Assembly: GCA_013297655.1 (NCBI GenBank)
Contig: JAAFHV010000093.1
Location: 1-32,046, forward strand
Direction: 5' to 3'
DNA length: 32,046 nucleotides
Source of the DNA: Myxococcales bacterium
GTDB lineage: Bacteria > Myxococcota_A > Polyangia > Polyangiales > Polyangiaceae
Part shown: positions 1 to 7,521 of the stretch, piece by piece
Layout of the letters: each line of letters opens with the position of its first letter
Numbering within the stretch: position 1 is the first letter of the stretch
Translations under genes and position numbers: made by a program
Notes under the pieces: generated by a model
Database searches by the model: none
What the model saw: only the letters and a program-made list of their open reading frames with translations
What the model was told of the DNA's origin: nothing

Positions 1-318
1 CCGGCCGAGATCCACCGCTACACCGTCGCCTCCGGGAAGGACGAGCTCGTCGACCGCGACGCCTTCGGGGCGACCGATTTTGCCGTCGACGACTCGTTCG
101 CGTACTGGACGGAGCCAGGGGAGAGCCCCGACTACGCAAACGGCCGCGTTCGCCGCGTCGCGCACGACAGCAAAGTAGCGGAGGAGGTCGCGGTCGCGAT
201 TCCCTATCCCGTCGCGCTCGCCGTCGAAGGCAATCACGTTTATGTCGCGTCGGCCGGTACCGTGAAGAGCTCGTTCGGCGACGGGAAAATCCTGAAGCTC
301 ACGATCTCGAACCGCTGA
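1..318 (+). CDS. C-terminal fragment of a beta-propeller-like protein (5' end outside window)
   Basis: An open frame runs from the first base to a TGA at 316-318, giving 105 residues of a protein whose start lies outside the window. The fragment has repeated short blade-like units: an IHRYTV strand, FAVDDSFAYWTE, RVRRVAHDSK and VALAVEGNHVYVAS. Alternation of 'value, then YW/VYVAS' is typical of six- or seven-bladed propellers of the kind often found in myxobacterial lipoproteins. No catalytic residues are visible. The function cannot be assigned from this fragment. It converges on pfaD. Confidence 0.75.
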   Translation, partial: PAEIHRYTVASGKDELVDRDAFGATDFAVDDSFAYWTEPGESPDYANGRVRRVAHDSKVAEEVAVAIPYPVALAVEGNHVYVASAGTVKSSFGDGKILKLTISNR

Positions 319-442
319 GCGCGGGACCGTGGCTCTAGGACACTGACATGCTGTCCGCCAGCGCCCCGAAAGCGCGCGTCGGCCTGCCCCTCGATCACCT
401 CGGATAGAGGAGATCGAGAGAACAGCGGAGACACCGACGTGG

Positions 443-473
443 CGGTATCGCATGCAAGATGCACGCGATACCG
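443..473. terminator. Hairpin between convergent genes, possible bidirectional terminator
   Basis: Perfect 9-bp inverted repeat, CGGTATCGC and GCGATACCG, with a 13-base loop that can add a GCA/TGC pair set. It sits between the 3' ends of the propeller fragment and pfaD. There is no T run on either side, so it is a structural candidate only. Confidence 0.4.
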
Positions 474-481
474 AGTCGTGA

Positions 482-2098
482 TCAGACCCGCAGCTTACGC
501 GGGCGGTAAGCCTGTGCCGCGTTCGGGGGGAGGGCCACGCCGTAACCGCGGAGCTGGTTCGCGCGGCCGACGACGACGGCGCCCTCGAGCAGGTTCAAGG
601 CGATTTGCACGGTGGTGCGCTCGCTCGGATCTTCGAGGAACGAGCCTTTCACCCACGCGTTGAACGCGCCCATCGCGGGGCCGCACCAGATTTGATAATC
701 GGCGCGGCGGGTCGGCTCGCCCTCGATCGCCCAGCGGCTCGACTTGCCGAGGTACCAGCGAAACACGAGCGCCATCTTGTGCTTGGGATCCGCTTCTGCC
801 GCGCTCACCTGCGACGGATCGCGGTGCTGCCAGAAGGCGCGCGTCTCCTCCCACACGGCCTCGATCGACGCGCCGAGGAGGCGCTTCTCTACCTTGTCGC
901 GAACGGTGGCGGGGAGCGACTCGAGGCTCTCGTAGGTGCGGTAGATCTCGTAAAGGCCATTCGCGCGATTGGGGAACATGGTGCCGCGCTTGAGCACTTG
1001 CAGCTTCACCCCGAGCTCGAACATGTCGGCGGCGGCGGCCATCGCGACGTCTGCGATTTGTGCGTCGGCGAGCATCTTTTTGCCGGCTTCGGAGAGGCCC
1101 GCTTCGATCGCGCCCTGGTTCACGGTGCCGGTGACGACGAACGCGGCGCCGAGCGCGAACGCGGCCGCGACGGCGGTGGGAGTGCCGAGCCCGCCCGCCG
1201 CGCCGACCCGAATCGACTCTTCGTAACCGTATTGCCGAGTGAGCTCGTCGCGGAGCCCGCAGATGAGCGGAAAGAGCGCGACCAACGTTTGATTGTCGGT
1301 GTGGCCGCCGCTGTCGCCCTCGACGGTGATGTCGCCCGCGACTGGCAAACGCGCCGCGAGCTCGGCCTCGGCGTGGGTCAGCTTTCCCTCGTCGACGAGC
1401 GCGCGGAGCATGTCGGCGGGGGGCGGCGACATGAACTGGGCCGCCACTTCGGGGCGTGAGATCTTGGCGAACACGTGGTGCTTGCGGACGACGCGCCCGC
1501 TCGCGTCGCGGTGAAGGCCCGAGGCCGCGATTCGCACGACCGAAGGCTGAATCGCCATGAACGCCGAGGCAGACACGTTCTTCACGCCGCGGCGAATCAA
1601 GAGCTCGGCGACACGATCTTCGAGCTCCGGCTCGGCGGGCGAGTGAATCAGGTTCACGCCATAGGGCGCGTCGCCGATCTGCGCCTCCAGCTCGTCGAGC
1701 GAGCGCTCGACCCGCTCGTACGAGAGGCCCGCCGCCCCGAAGAAGCCGAGCATGTTCGCGCGCGCCATCGCGACGCACATCGCGACCGTCGCGATGCCGT
1801 TCGCCATCTCGCCGGCGACATAGGGGAAACGAACGCCGTGCGCTTCGTTGAAGGCACGATCGCCGAGCCACTCCGGATACGAAGGGGGGAGAGTGGCGAG
1901 GAGCGCGTAATCGCCGGGGCCGTGCTGGCTCACCGGCAAGAGCTCACCCCCCACCGCGAGACCCACGCGCGAGGTGCCGGGCTCGAACACCACGTGCACC
2001 GGCTCGCGCACGCGGTGAAGCACGGAGAGCAGATCTTCCGGCGAAAAAGCGGGGGCCGAGCCAGGGCGATAGGTGCCGACGGAGGGGAGCTGAGACAT
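482..2098 (-). CDS. pfaD: PfaD-family trans-acting enoyl reductase (PUFA/polyketide synthase accessory)
   Basis: About 538 residues of an FMN-dependent TIM-barrel protein related to 2-nitropropane dioxygenases. Family signatures seen are the VSASAFMAIQPSVVR block, EGDSGGHTDN near residues 260-269, the phosphate-binding GAAGGLGTPTA near 299-309 followed by VTGTVNQ, and the C-terminal DYQIWCGPAMGAFNAW block. In known systems PfaD reduces the enoyl intermediate in trans during polyunsaturated fatty acid or polyketide assembly. I prefer the ATG at 2098 (MSQLP...); an in-frame GTG at 2116 would add six residues, and neither has a convincing ribosome binding site. No synthase gene lies on either side here: downstream is a convergent unrelated gene and upstream an unknown protein. 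It is therefore either an orphan or its synthase is elsewhere. Confidence 0.93.
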   Translation of the reverse strand: MSQLPSVGTYRPGSAPAFSPEDLLSVLHRVREPVHVVFEPGTSRVGLAVGGELLPVSQHGPGDYALLATLPPSYPEWLGDRAFNEAHGVRFPYVAGEMANGIATVAMCVAMARANMLGFFGAAGLSYERVERSLDELEAQIGDAPYGVNLIHSPAEPELEDRVAELLIRRGVKNVSASAFMAIQPSVVRIAASGLHRDASGRVVRKHHVFAKISRPEVAAQFMSPPPADMLRALVDEGKLTHAEAELAARLPVAGDITVEGDSGGHTDNQTLVALFPLICGLRDELTRQYGYEESIRVGAAGGLGTPTAVAAAFALGAAFVVTGTVNQGAIEAGLSEAGKKMLADAQIADVAMAAAADMFELGVKLQVLKRGTMFPNRANGLYEIYRTYESLESLPATVRDKVEKRLLGASIEAVWEETRAFWQHRDPSQVSAAEADPKHKMALVFRWYLGKSSRWAIEGEPTRRADYQIWCGPAMGAFNAWVKGSFLEDPSERTTVQIALNLLEGAVVVGRANQLRGYGVALPPNAAQAYRPRKLRV

Positions 2099-2240
2099 CG
2101 GACTCGGGGCTAGCACACTCGCAAGGAAGATGGGTGTCAGCGGAACGTCACCGCGCCCGAAATGCGTGCGATCTACACGGATGCGCGCATCGGCGCGTCC
2201 ACCCGTCGTCGCGCGTACCCTGCACCTATCGATCGCGCGA

Positions 2241-3056
2241 TCAGGCGGGCGCGATGGCGGTCGGCGCGTCGGTGGGGTGGGCCGCGGCGAGCGCGGGGCT
2301 GCTCGGCGGCGGGAATCGCTTCGGCGCGGGGTACACCGGCAGCTCTTTGGTGGCGTCGAAGCGGGTGCGGAGCACGAGCGCCTCGGCGGTGATCTCGTGG
2401 AAGAGCATGACCTCCGCGACGATGCCCCCGCCGGACGACGCGCGCGAGGTGCGCACGGTGAGCGTCACGTCGTTCGGATCCACCTCGCCGTCGCGCTCGA
2501 AGTCGATGTCGAGGGTGAGCTCGACCGGCGGGCGTACGTCGAGCCCGAGCCACTCGATCGCGGCGTCGATCGCGACGATGAGCGCCTCCAGATCCGAGAA
2601 GCGCGACTCGCGTTCGTGCTCGACGGCGGGGATGGCACCCACCGATCCCTGCGAGAGCGAGAGCACCAAGGTGCGCGCGGTGACGCTGCACGGCGCGCCG
2701 GTGGTGTGCACCGCCACCCGTCGCATCGCGCCGAGCCCGTGGACCTCCGCCGCGACCTGGTGCGCGATGTGATCGAAGGGGAAGAAGAAGAACGTCGGCA
2801 CGTCGACGACGCGGAACGTGGGCAGCGCGCTCACGGCCACGGGGGGTGGCTCGGGCGCGAGCTCCGGGACGGCGGCGAGCAAGACGGCGCGCCGTCGCAC
2901 ACGCGAGGCGTCGTCGGCGTTCGCGGAGGAGGGGGCCTCTGCCGTCTGAGACCAAGCGTCGTCGGGCGACGAATCGTCGTCGCGCGCGGTCGCGGTGCGC
3001 AGACCAGAGCCGAGAGCGGTGACCGAGAGAGGATCGAGAGACTGCGGGTGATGCAT
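2241..3056 (-). CDS. Hypothetical protein, 271 aa
   Basis: I do not recognise this protein. It has a polar, low-complexity first 60 residues and a compact second half. That half includes an aromatic stretch (PTFFFFPFDHIAHQVA, near 87-102), a Ser/Leu-rich strand (TLVLSLSQGSVG), an acidic LTLDIDFERDGEVDP segment that could be a metal or Ca-binding loop, and a Pro/Ala-rich tail. There is no signal peptide or membrane segment, so it is probably cytoplasmic. Coding is supported by strong GC3 bias over the second half. The ATG at 3056 has no good Shine-Dalgarno. It is in the same direction as pfaD with a 142-bp gap, so co-transcription is possible but not shown. Confidence 0.65.
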   Translation of the reverse strand: MHHPQSLDPLSVTALGSGLRTATARDDDSSPDDAWSQTAEAPSSANADDASRVRRRAVLLAAVPELAPEPPPVAVSALPTFRVVDVPTFFFFPFDHIAHQVAAEVHGLGAMRRVAVHTTGAPCSVTARTLVLSLSQGSVGAIPAVEHERESRFSDLEALIVAIDAAIEWLGLDVRPPVELTLDIDFERDGEVDPNDVTLTVRTSRASSGGGIVAEVMLFHEITAEALVLRTRFDATKELPVYPAPKRFPPPSSPALAAAHPTDAPTAIAPA

Positions 3057-3552
3057 CGTGAAAAAGCGAGGACCGTAAAGCTAAGCGCGTGCGTACCCGG
3101 AGGTGGCGCGAGGGCAGAGAGCCCCGGCCTTCGCAGTCGCGCCCCGCAAATGGTCAATCACCGGATCGCCGTTCGCGGTCGTGGCTCCGGGCACCGCGCC
3201 GACGCCCGCCGCGCCGAGCGTAGTGCGCTCGGCGAAAGGGTCGCGACGTGAGGTGGCCGGGAAGAACAACGGCGCGGAACCTAGTCCATGGTCCGCCTCC
3301 GTGGCCACTCCCACGAACACGCCCTTTGGTGATTTCACGCGGAGTTTTCCAGGCGTTCGCAGACCGACAAAGGCTTACATGGTGCGATGTTGCCGTGTCC
3401 ACCGGGCATGCGGATCGGCGCGGCGACGGCAGCGCCGCACCGAGCGATGGCCGTGCTCGATAGCGCTCGCTGGATTCGGCGAGTCCGTACGTGACAGCGC
3501 GTGAATAAGGCGCGGCGGCGCTCGTCCGAGGCAGCGCAATGGTGGCTTTCCC
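3057..3552. other. Non-coding divergent intergenic region
   Basis: About 500 bp between two divergent genes. Open frames exist on both strands but have arginine- and proline-rich shadow composition and no codon bias. It presumably carries the promoters of the two flanking genes. I see no clear promoter, operator or strong hairpin in it. Confidence 0.4.
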
Positions 3553-4053
3553 ATGTCGCGCGCTCTCCCTCTCGTGCTCGAGATCCCGCGCCGCGCCCTC
3601 GCGCGTCGCGACCTCGTGCCTACTCTCGTCGCGCGCGCGATAGCTCCGAGCCGCGCGCACGCGGCGTTCGTCACGTCCGTGTTCCACCTCTCCGAGGACG
3701 AGCTCGCCTTCGCCCGCGCGCTCCTCGAACGGAGCACGCGGTATCACCTCTTTCGCGCGAATCAGCGCGCATTTTGCGGCGATTTCGTGGTCGTCGACTG
3801 CAGCCCTCCGCGTCCACGCGATCGCCGCGCGGTGGTCCTCGACCTGAAGCTCGGCGCGAGGGCCAAGGTCGGCGGAGGTGGCGCCGGGGCACAGCTTCGC
3901 CACGCCTCGGAGGCCGTGCGCGAGGTCGCGCGGGTCTCTGGCAGCGTCGAGGTCGACGCGCCGTTCTCGCTCCTCACGGGATCACGCGAGGCCGTTCTCG
4001 CGCTCCTCACCGAGCTCCCCCGCGCCGAGGGCGGCGCACTCGCACGTTCGTGA
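3553..4053 (+). CDS. Hypothetical protein, 166 aa
   Basis: Unrecognised protein with credible composition and strong GC3. It has helices in the first half (LTVARAIAPSR-like and FHLSEDELAFARALLERSTRYHLFRANQRAF), then a strand-rich section (GDFVVVDCSPP, RAVVLDLKLG) and a Gly-rich loop (AKVGGGGAGAQ). The pattern of a conserved Arg/Asn segment (FRANQRAFCGDFVVVD) and a strand ending in D/K (VVLDLKLG) is reminiscent of compact nuclease-type folds, but no catalytic set can be assigned. The ATG at 3553 lacks a clear Shine-Dalgarno. Its 3' end overlaps a possible minus-strand small ORF at 4007-4231. Confidence 0.6.
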   Translation: MSRALPLVLEIPRRALARRDLVPTLVARAIAPSRAHAAFVTSVFHLSEDELAFARALLERSTRYHLFRANQRAFCGDFVVVDCSPPRPRDRRAVVLDLKLGARAKVGGGGAGAQLRHASEAVREVARVSGSVEVDAPFSLLTGSREAVLALLTELPRAEGGALARS

Positions 4054-4231
4054 GCCAGGTTGCGCGGTCGAGATCCGTGTCGTAGAGGAAGGCCACCATG
4101 TTCTTCGTTTTCCCGAACCGCGTCGGCTGATCGAGGGCGCGCTGCAAAAGCGCGTAGCCGACGCCACTCGTTAGGTTTCGTTCGGTTCGTTCGAGCGCCA
4201 AGGCGCGCTCGGGGACCGATGCCGCGCGCAT
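4007..4231 (-). CDS. Possible small gene, 74 aa, hidden between two plus-strand genes
   Basis: In the 200-bp gap between two plus-strand genes, the minus strand has an ATG frame (4231) ending at a TGA at 4007-4009. From about 4174 down to 4050 nearly every codon ends in G or C. The product also looks like a real protein (GYALLQRALDQPTRF, NMVAFLYDTDLDRATW), unlike the Arg-rich shadow frames common here. The last 16 codons overlap the 3' end of the 3553-4053 gene. No ribosome binding site precedes the ATG. It could be a small gene or the remnant of a longer, decayed one. Confidence 0.35.
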   Translation of the reverse strand: MRAASVPERALALERTERNLTSGVGYALLQRALDQPTRFGKTKNMVAFLYDTDLDRATWLTNVRVRRPRRGGAR

Positions 4232-4253
4232 GCGTGCGCGCCAGGAGAACGTC

Positions 4254-5504
4254 ATGGAACGCACGATGGGCGAGGTGGCCAAGCGCCGCCTCGACGAATC
4301 GATCCGTCTCGCGCGCGGGACGATCGAAGGACACGCGCTCGCTTCGTACGAGCGTTTGCTCGCCGCGGTGTGGTCACGCTCGGATTTGCTCTCGCGCCGA
4401 TACCGCTGTGGGCCGGCGGTGAACGTCGCGCTCGTCGCGCTGGCGATGAAATCGGCTTGTTTTCTGCGTGATCCAGAGAGCTTCGTTCCCTCCGGAGCGT
4501 CGCCCCACGAGGTGCTCGCGTCGCTCGCGGAGCACCTCCTCGCCGACTTCCCGATGCCGAAGCCGATGACCTCGGCGTGGGTCGAGGGCGAGCTCGGCGA
4601 GAGCCTGCCGTCGCACGAGTGGTACGTGCGGCTCGGTCGCGGAGAGAGCGTGCGTCGGATCGGGATCCCCCTCACGCTCACGCGCGCGATGGCGCACCTC
4701 TTCACGCAGGCGCCGCGCCACCTCACGGTGATCGAGGCGCTTCGTTGGGCGGAGGTGACCGCCCTCGGAGGCACGGACGCGCTCGTCGCCGCAGTGCTCG
4801 CGAGCCGTCTCGGCCGCTCTCTCGAGCACGGAGAGCTCTTGCGGCCGCTGCTCGAGCTCTTCGTTCGTCTCGAGGTCGATCCGGAGCACGTGGGGCCGAT
4901 CGTCGACTACGTGCGCGCGATCAAGCTCGAGTGGCGAGAGGGCTTTCGCGACGACGGCTCGTTCGGACCGTTGCCGCCGCCGGAGCCCGAGCTCGATCTT
5001 CGAGGGCGCACCCTCGCGTCGCTGCTTCGTCGTGTCGACGCGTGGCACCTCGCCCTCGGGCGCGCCCCCCTCGCCGACACCACCTGGCGGCCTTCGCGTT
5101 ATGCCCCTCTCCGAGTCGAGGAGCGCCGGCCACTTCCGCGTCGGGACGAGCACGACAACGCCCACGCCCGCGGCGACGACGAGCCCCGCCACGAGCTCCG
5201 CATCTTCACGATCACGGAGGTGCTCTCGAGCTACGAGCTCGCGCGCGAGGGCCGCGAAATGCGCCATTGTGTCGCGACCTACGTCGGCGAGTGCGTCGCC
5301 GGCCGCGCGTCGATCTGGTCGTTGCGGATGGAGTCCAAAGAGGGAATGCGGAGGCTCCTCACGATCGAGATCGATCCGCGCGCGGGGCGAATGCGGCAAG
5401 CGCGGCGCAAGTGCAACGCGAGGGCGGGAGAAAAGGAGCGCGCCCTCGTGACGGAGTGGGCCGCTCGCGAGGGCGTGGTCATCCCGGCGCGGGCCGTGCT
5501 TTGA
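4254..5504 (+). CDS. PcfJ-like domain protein, 416 aa
   Basis: The C-terminal part carries the signature of PcfJ-like proteins. A helix ending in ELAREGREMRHCVATYVGECVAGRASIWSLR-type sequence (MRHC at about 336-339) is followed by a strand LLTIEIDP and a basic tail RQARRKCNARAG. Proteins of this family are known from conjugative plasmids and widely as chromosomal genes; their biochemical role is not established. The N-terminal 250 residues are helical and unassigned, followed by a charged linker. I chose the ATG at 4254 because AGGAG (4243-4247) lies 6 bases before it; an upstream ATG at 4230 has no such site. It ends in a short convergent gap with the LysR gene. Confidence 0.75.
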   Translation: MERTMGEVAKRRLDESIRLARGTIEGHALASYERLLAAVWSRSDLLSRRYRCGPAVNVALVALAMKSACFLRDPESFVPSGASPHEVLASLAEHLLADFPMPKPMTSAWVEGELGESLPSHEWYVRLGRGESVRRIGIPLTLTRAMAHLFTQAPRHLTVIEALRWAEVTALGGTDALVAAVLASRLGRSLEHGELLRPLLELFVRLEVDPEHVGPIVDYVRAIKLEWREGFRDDGSFGPLPPPEPELDLRGRTLASLLRRVDAWHLALGRAPLADTTWRPSRYAPLRVEERRPLPRRDEHDNAHARGDDEPRHELRIFTITEVLSSYELAREGREMRHCVATYVGECVAGRASIWSLRMESKEGMRRLLTIEIDPRAGRMRQARRKCNARAGEKERALVTEWAAREGVVIPARAVL

Positions 5505-5555
5505 GCGCCCTCAACCCTCGATCGTCTGGCCTCGATCAGTAAATCAACGGTGCCG

Positions 5556-6503
5556 TCAAGGCGAGGGCGACGCCGGGGTCATCGCTCGATATGCCTCGTC
5601 GTGCACCGCGACGACACGTTTTCGAAACCAAGTGAATGCCGGATCGGCGTGCGACCTTGCGTGCCAAACGAGGTGGACGTCGAAGCTCGGCATCGGAAAG
5701 GGCAACGCGTGAGCTCGCACCGGCAATATGCCTTCGAAGCTCGATAGGAGCCTCATCCCGTGCGTAAGGAGGAGTCGACTTTCCGATACCAGGTGGGGTC
5801 CGAGCAAGAGCTCCGGGATGCGCACGGCGACCCGCCTCGAGTGGCCGAGCGCGGCGAGCGCGGCGTCGACGGGACTGCCCGGACGCCCACGCGGCGAGAC
5901 GAGGATATGGCCGCACGCGAGGTATGCGTCGAGCGAAAGGCCTTCTTTGCCCGCAGCTTCGTGATCCCGGTGCGCGAGGACCTTCAGCTCTTCTTTGAAG
6001 AGGACCTTTCGATGGACCTCCGGTGAGCTCCCCACGTAGCGCCCGACCATGAGATCGACGCGGCCGCTGGCGAGAGCGTCGTCGGTGTCGACGGGGAGGC
6101 GTCCGACGACGACCTCGATGCCCGGCGCTTCGCGTTCGAGCAGCGCGAGAAGGCTTGGGAGGACCATTTTTGCGCCGAAATCGGTCGTCGCGACCTTGTA
6201 CGTCGCGCTCGCGCTACGTGGGGAGAAGGCGCCCTTTGCCCCTAGCGCTTTGTCCAGCAGCGAGAGTGCTTCGCGGACGTGGCCGCCGAGCGTCTCCGCG
6301 AATGGAGTCGGCACGAGGCCTCGCGGCGTGCGGACGAACAATGGGTCACCGAGGGTCGTCCGAAGTCGCGTGAGCGCGTGGCTGGCGGCCGATGGTGTCA
6401 TCGCGAGCGCCGCCGCCGAGCGAGCGACGCTGCGTGTCTCGACGAGCTTCTCGAAGAGCACGAGGAGGTTCAGGTCGAGAGCACGGAGGTGGTCCTTGGC
6501 CAT
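5556..6503 (-). CDS. LysR-family transcriptional regulator, 315 aa
   Basis: Classic LysR layout. An N-terminal winged helix (LRALDLNLLVLFEKLVETRSVARSAA, AMTPSAASHALTRLR, then DPLFVRTPRGLVPTPFAE) covers about residues 5-65. A linker helix follows, then a LysR-substrate effector domain beginning at YKVATTDFGAKMVLP. The start is placed at the ATG at 6503 (MAKDHLRALDL), where the family normally begins and where AGGA lies just upstream; an open frame continues to 6581 but would overlap the dyad operator candidate. The gene is divergent from a lipoprotein gene, the usual arrangement for a LysR protein and its target. The effector ligand is unknown. Confidence 0.92.
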   Translation of the reverse strand: MAKDHLRALDLNLLVLFEKLVETRSVARSAAALAMTPSAASHALTRLRTTLGDPLFVRTPRGLVPTPFAETLGGHVREALSLLDKALGAKGAFSPRSASATYKVATTDFGAKMVLPSLLALLEREAPGIEVVVGRLPVDTDDALASGRVDLMVGRYVGSSPEVHRKVLFKEELKVLAHRDHEAAGKEGLSLDAYLACGHILVSPRGRPGSPVDAALAALGHSRRVAVRIPELLLGPHLVSESRLLLTHGMRLLSSFEGILPVRAHALPFPMPSFDVHLVWHARSHADPAFTWFRKRVVAVHDEAYRAMTPASPSP

Positions 6504-6565
6504 TTTCCTGAGCTTACGGTCGCGACGTGGGGCGGGATAGCTCGCGCGACTCTCTCGCACCACGT

Positions 6566-6582
6566 CGTGAAGCGGCTTCACG
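6566..6582. promoter_or_regulatory. Perfect dyad, candidate operator in LysR/lipoprotein divergent region
   Basis: CGTGAAGCGGCTTCACG is an 8-bp perfect inverted repeat around a single central G. It lies 62 bp upstream of the LysR start and about 95 bp upstream of the lipoprotein TTG. Its position and symmetry suit a protein-binding site, perhaps for the LysR protein, although classical LysR sites are usually looser T-N11-A dyads. Confidence 0.45.
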
Positions 6583-6676
6583 GAGCATCGGAAGAACGCT
6601 CACGACCGCCCCCGTGCGTCGGGCCTTAGGGTTCTCGTGTCGCCGGCACGACGTCGGTCGAACCGAAAGGACTCCC

Positions 6677-7387
6677 TTGAAAACCACCGCATTTTTCGCG
6701 AGCTTTTTCACCTCTGCCCTGATGGCGGTCTTCGTTGCCGGCTGCTCGGACGATTCCACGCCGGGCGTGGGGACCCCGTCGCCGAGCGCTTCCGCCCCCT
6801 CGCCGACTCCCACGTCGCCGGAGAGCCGTCCCGATGCGTCGGTAGCTCCCGTGGGCGACGCGTCGGTGTCACCTTCCAAGCCGAACCTGGCGGGCACGTG
6901 GCGCACGGGTTGCGCGCCTCAGCAAAATGGCACCCAAACGATCTACACCGTGAGCGAAGTGTCCGAGAAGGCGGGAACGCCGCGGTTTACCTTCACCGCA
7001 TTCGGTGACGCGGCGTGCACCGTAAAGCTCTTCTCGCTCGGCAACGAGAATCGTCGGACCCTCGGCAGTCCCGTGCCAGAGGCGCCAGGAGCGTTCGAGC
7101 TCGACGTGAGCTTCACGAAGCTCTTCGCCGTCGCGCATTCTCCCGAAGCCGCCGCGCAGCTTCGGTCGGCCTCCTGCGGAACGGGAGATTTCGTCGTCGA
7201 TCAGGAGAAGGACGTGACACAAACCGGGTGTCTGTTTTTCGAACCGATCAGCGCATGCCCAGCCGACTACGACATCGTCAAAGTCGAAGGCGACAAGCTC
7301 TACAACGGAGCTCGCGCAGGGAATCAGTGCGTGGTGGCGGGCCGGCCAAAGACCTTGAACGCTTACTTCTTCGCGAAAGTGCAGTGA
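6677..7387 (+). CDS. Lipoprotein of unknown function, 236 aa
   Basis: The start is set at TTG 6677 because AAGGA (6667-6671) lies 5 bases upstream and because it places a proper lipoprotein signal at the N-terminus. That signal is KTTAFFASFF, a hydrophobic core, and lipobox VAGC followed by Ser-Asp-Asp. A Ser/Pro-rich spacer of about 45 residues follows. The folded part begins NLAGTWRTGCAPQ and is strand-rich with Cys residues near TGC, AAC, ASC, TGC, SAC and QC. The LAGTW start resembles lipocalin-like small barrels, which is weak evidence. It is likely anchored in the outer membrane or periplasm and is divergent from the LysR gene. Confidence 0.8.
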   Translation: MKTTAFFASFFTSALMAVFVAGCSDDSTPGVGTPSPSASAPSPTPTSPESRPDASVAPVGDASVSPSKPNLAGTWRTGCAPQQNGTQTIYTVSEVSEKAGTPRFTFTAFGDAACTVKLFSLGNENRRTLGSPVPEAPGAFELDVSFTKLFAVAHSPEAAAQLRSASCGTGDFVVDQEKDVTQTGCLFFEPISACPADYDIVKVEGDKLYNGARAGNQCVVAGRPKTLNAYFFAKVQ

Positions 7388-7396
7388 CCGCGAAAG

Positions 7397-7431
7397 GCGG
7401 GCGCCGGCCCGGGCGGAAGCCGGTTTCCCGC
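7397..7431. terminator. GC-rich hairpin between convergent genes
   Basis: Nested inverted repeat: outer GCGGG with CCCGC, inner CCGGC with GCCGG. It starts ten bases after the lipoprotein stop codon. There is no T tract, but position and stem strength suggest transcription termination. Confidence 0.4.
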
Positions 7432-7521
7432 GTCGGGGAGCGCGCAGCGAGGTGGGGGGCATGACGACGGGCCAGGCCGGCCGGGTCGCCGTCCCCGGAG
7501 ACGAGCCTACCGTCCGCGCGC

